This document shows positions 61,001 to 64,000 of a stretch of DNA of 64,000 nt, piece after piece. Location of the stretch: positions 10,850,501 through 10,914,500 of the forward strand of contig NC_135566.1 of the NCBI RefSeq assembly GCF_964340395.1, in the 5' to 3' direction. How positions within the stretch are numbered: position 1 is the first letter of the stretch; the number at the start of each line of letters is the position of its first letter. Source of the DNA: Glandiceps talaboti. Taxonomy: Eukaryota > Hemichordata > Enteropneusta > Spengelidae. Below the pieces are notes generated by a model, which did no database searches, was not told where the DNA came from, and saw nothing but the letters and a program-made list of their open reading frames with translations. Made by a program: the position numbers and the translations under genes.

Positions 61001-64000
61001 TACTTGCAGGATATATAACTACACAATGTTCTATCATAAAAATTAGACCAAGATACATCGTGTCACGGCATACTTTACAGACTATTGTAATAATTAGCAA
61101 ACTATTTTTTTTTTATTTGGCCTGAAAATACTTTTTGCATAAAGTCACTACTATTAGGGACGACTGCAATGTCACACAAGCTCCCATAAGCGAACATCAT
61201 TCGTTTAGGACAAAAACCCCTCCCCTTAAGGAACATTAACAAGTGTGACATCACACGTTTATATAAGATGTAAACCATGATGAAAATTGTACCGGTCACA
61301 CCACTACGATCAATGCAATGTAAAAACATGATGGTAAACATGAAGTTTCAACCTTCTGAACCTGTTTACTGAGATGATGGTAAACATATCAAAATATTAC
61401 CATAAACCCAGCACTGTATCTCACATTACAAGTACATTTTGATCACCTTATCAACTCAGTAGTAAATACAGAAGCTTTTTTCATTGAAGGTGTGAAAGTT
61501 TATGAACCTTGGTGAGAATGAAGTTCAGCTATCATATTAATGCCAGACCCCCTCCCCCCTCCCAAAACGAACGAAGTTCGCTTGTTGAGCTTTTGTGACA
61601 TTGTGCGATCGTTCCTTATAGTACACGTCATCTACTTGTAGTGACAACAAGGGCTCCCTATCTCACTCATATTTCCACCAGCTGAACAAATAATAATATT
61701 GGGGAATAATATAGAACAATATACATTATTAATTTTCCTTGAATATTAAAAGGTGCCACATGTATTACATATGAAGTATCATATATATTGTATAAAAGTG
61801 CATGAATGATGGCAGCTGTTTCCGAAGTATAGCCGTGTACATTGTCCCTAGGGAAGATATTGTACAGTTGGGAACCGGTTATATTAAATTACTAATAATA
61901 CAAGTATTGGTATTACACTGTTTCTGCAAGCTTAACGTGGCCATATGGATGAGGATTGTGTGTTTATTTTGGATTTTTAATTTACAAAAACATTTTATCA
62001 TGGAAAATCAGCGTGAAACAAAATAGACAAAAACAACATGTTTGTAACTCAATACATTGCAAAAAAAAACCCCTAAAAAATGTGTAAAATGTTTATTGAA
62101 CATACAATTACAAACATTTTACACGTTTAGTAATCTTTTGCAATTTATTGAGTCACAAACAAGGACTTGGCATATGTTGTTTCACATTGATTTTTTCAAG
62201 TAGGAAGCCATGATAAAATTGTTTTATAAATTAAAAATCCACAATAAATGTACTCAATCCTCATCCATATGGCCAATTCACTCCAGTCATATGAAACTGG
62301 TTCTTCATACTCAACTAACGACAACAAGTATTTGTTTAAATAAATAATCAATACATAGTAAAAATTCTGAGTTGTTCATGGTAAAAGTTTTGTTCCCAGA
62401 ACAGAAAACACTTCCTAGTATACATGTAACAGGTGGAGTGTTTTTTCACGATTTGGAGGTCGAGGGGCAGCACTATCGTACAGAATTGTTTGTTGAAGTA
62501 AAATGTCATGCTATTACAACTGAGTCTCTGCTTCTCTGTTGCCCTGTTATTGGAACACATTACGACTTGAATCTATGGTTACAGACTAATTCTGAAGAGA
62601 TTTGGTGTCAAAGGTCATGTACCCTGACCCTCTCTGTCATTCTGAGTGACATCATCATGGTGTATTTTAATGTATGCGAATCTTTTTGCATATATGAGAA
62701 TTGTAGTTGAGTTCTATCAAGGCCGTTATGAAGTGGTCCATTCTGAATAATGATTTATTATGAATATGGAGTAATTTATCTGATGAATGTTTATTATGCA
62801 AATTAATTTTTTTTTTTACTTTACAGAATGTGTGTCTGTGAATGTTCTCAATCATCCAGGTATGAAGTTAATAACGAAGTAATTGCAATCCATCGGATCC
62901 TACTGGACTTGCTGTTGTTTGGAATGGTAACAGTCATTAGATCATCAGTCGCCTGAAGAAGCATCCAGGATAGGACATGAAACTGTTGCTATTTAAAACA
63001 ACAGCTAGTCCAGTATGATAGATTGTGAATACTTTGTTAGATTTTATGACCGAAATTTAAAAATCCCCATCCGCATGGATTCCGGGCTACATGTATCCAC
63101 AATCAAATTATATCTCATGTTGTAGTTGGCTATTTGTAAACTATACCTATGTCTATTTTCTTATTATCCTTGCATTACAAAATTATCCTTGTATTACACG
63201 TTCCCGTTTTGGTAAGTGTAGGGGGGGGGGGGGAGGGGGGGGGGGCAGCAGTGACCAAGACCAAAACACAAACAAATGACAATTCAAGCTAAAAATGAAG
63301 GTAATAGATTGAAATGAACAACTAGCCTAACACTACATTGGAGTTTAATCAGATTGCAAGTATCCTGAGATTTCTGGAAATGAAAATGGAAAATCTATGA
63401 ATTCTTTTGTGATTTAATTTGCTATGTGAAAAACGCTTGCATATTTTAGTATTGTCATAAGCCTTCTGTGATGGAAATCCTGCACAGTTCTCATTAACAC
63501 CTCTGCTTAAATTTTCAGGTCACATATTAAAGAGAGTTTCAGTCTGTTAATATGGCTCTGCTTTTGAATTAATCAGTCACATTGTAAAATAATTCTGTCA
63601 CTAAACTTACATTGAAGCAAAGCTGAGTTGGAAAATCAAGAGAAGGTGAATGTGCAAAGATGCTTGGTAACCAGCAGGGTAGAGTTTTTTTTAAAATTTT
63701 ATTAGTTACTATTAAATTAGCTCATAATGTCATTCTTATATCAAATTCAAATTTCTAGTAAGAATGTATCAGTTGTTAGATGTAGTAATTTGAAATAATT
63801 TAATCAAAGGAACAAAGAATATCTCTTAAATTACAAAAAGAGCATTCATTTGAAAACTGTAAAGTTACACAATGTGTCTCTTTAATGTCTCCAAATCTCT
63901 AGGTAATGTGGATTTTCCACGTACCTTGTTGAAGCATGGCACATGGACAGAAGCCTATAGATTCACTGGTAATGCTGCCAACTATGTCTTGCCTGCCATT
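58016..64000 (-). CDS. GNB1L: GNB1L, WD40-repeat protein, C-terminal 230 residues (5' end outside window)
   Basis: Guanine nucleotide-binding protein beta subunit-like 1, a WD40 beta-propeller. The family (yeast Asa1 is the ortholog) is linked to the TELO2/TTT co-chaperone pathway that keeps PIKK kinases stable; human GNB1L lies in the 22q11 deletion region. Exons on the minus strand: 64000-63925 (partial), 60383-60270, 59934-59794, 59459-59371, 58919-58813, 58181-58016 with TAA at 58018-58016. All junctions are GT-AG and in phase (693 nt). Recognisable blocks, numbered within the window: LLAGYEDGSVALWDVSE (81-97), VSGSADEKIISWKL, FLAAAGWDSRIRVF, and the diagnostic C-terminus LLAAGSKDKHISLWSLYN (213-230). 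About 100 N-terminal residues are missing because the window ends. Large intron 60384-63924 carries several mobile-element relics. A seven-residue extension (STGSDVTN region) just before the last blade strand seems longer than in vertebrates. Confidence 0.95.
61150..61625. mobile_element. MITE-like element with terminal inverted repeats, copy B
   Basis: Left end CTATTAGGGACGACTGCAAT then GTCACACAAGCTCCCATAAG; right end AACGAAGTTCGCTTGTTGAG, CTTTTGTGACATTGTGCGAT, CGTTCCTTATAG, which is its inverse over about 60 bp with mismatches. In the large GNB1L intron. Confidence 0.85.
61936..62275. mobile_element. foldback element, about 340 bp
   Basis: GGCCATATGGATGAGGATT (61939-61957) is the exact inverse of 62256-62274. 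The homology continues inward (GGATTTTTAATT / AATTAAAAATCC, GTGTAAAATGTTT / AAACATTTTACAC) to a central loop. Weaker outer matches reach about 61870 and 62310. In the GNB1L intron. Confidence 0.8.
62825..63030 (+). mobile_element. Penelope-like or LINE terminal fragment with 20-bp inverted repeat
   Basis: TGAATGTTCTCAATCATCCA, CGCCTGAAGAAGCATCCAGG and GACATGAAACTGTTGCT resemble termini common in Penelope-like elements. 62901-62920 and 62996-63015 are inverted copies with one mismatch. In the GNB1L intron. Confidence 0.45.
63221..63246 (+). repeat. poly-G run with G-quadruplex potential
   Basis: Two long G runs split by one A, inside the GNB1L intron. Confidence 0.8.

Noticed and set aside
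62372-62710. 112-codon plus-strand ORF in the GNB1L intron
   Set aside because: No recognised domain, no splice context, lies among repeats.

Overview
The window is nuclear genomic DNA of an animal. It has intron-containing genes with GT-AG junctions (and one GC-AG), long AT-leaning introns and intergenic stretches, very many microsatellites, and relics of non-LTR, Penelope-like, SINE and MITE-like elements. The three genes (a cytosolic sulfotransferase, a nuclear receptor and GNB1L) are metazoan in character. Repeat style (Deu-type SINE, Penelope tail, GATA/GACA/GTAT arrays) suggests a marine invertebrate, possibly a deuterostome, but the sequence alone does not fix the phylum.

Layout. (1) 771-8337, minus: a complete six-exon cytosolic sulfotransferase of 313 aa, whose introns hold a 117-bp minisatellite, large GATA/GA/GT microsatellites and an AT palindrome. 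(2) 8338-12016: gene-free spacer with repeats. (3) 12017-19837 (5' UTR probably to about 20.2 kb), minus: a nuclear receptor reconstructed from four coding exons, 338 aa. It has a full two-finger DNA-binding domain but ends about 200 residues after it with no ligand-binding domain visible. (4) 20.3-57.9 kb: a gene desert of about 38 kb with microsatellites, a LINE 3' relic, hairpin/foldback elements, a family of short modular repeats, a triplet array and a SINE. A few weak exon-like ORFs here stay unassigned. (5) 58016-64000, minus: the last six exons of GNB1L (C-terminal 230 aa); its 5' part lies beyond the window.

All three genes read on the minus strand. They have no obvious shared pathway: the sulfotransferase modifies small molecules with PAPS, the receptor is a predicted transcription factor, and GNB1L is a WD40 protein linked to PIKK kinase stability. 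The most unusual item is the receptor: apparently LBD-less, with a cysteine in place of the usual glycine and a tyrosine in place of phenylalanine at the start of its recognition helix. Next come several undescribed-looking repeat families: a MITE pair with terminal inverted repeats, three foldback elements, and a modular repeat whose arm has been amplified into a 43-bp tandem array.
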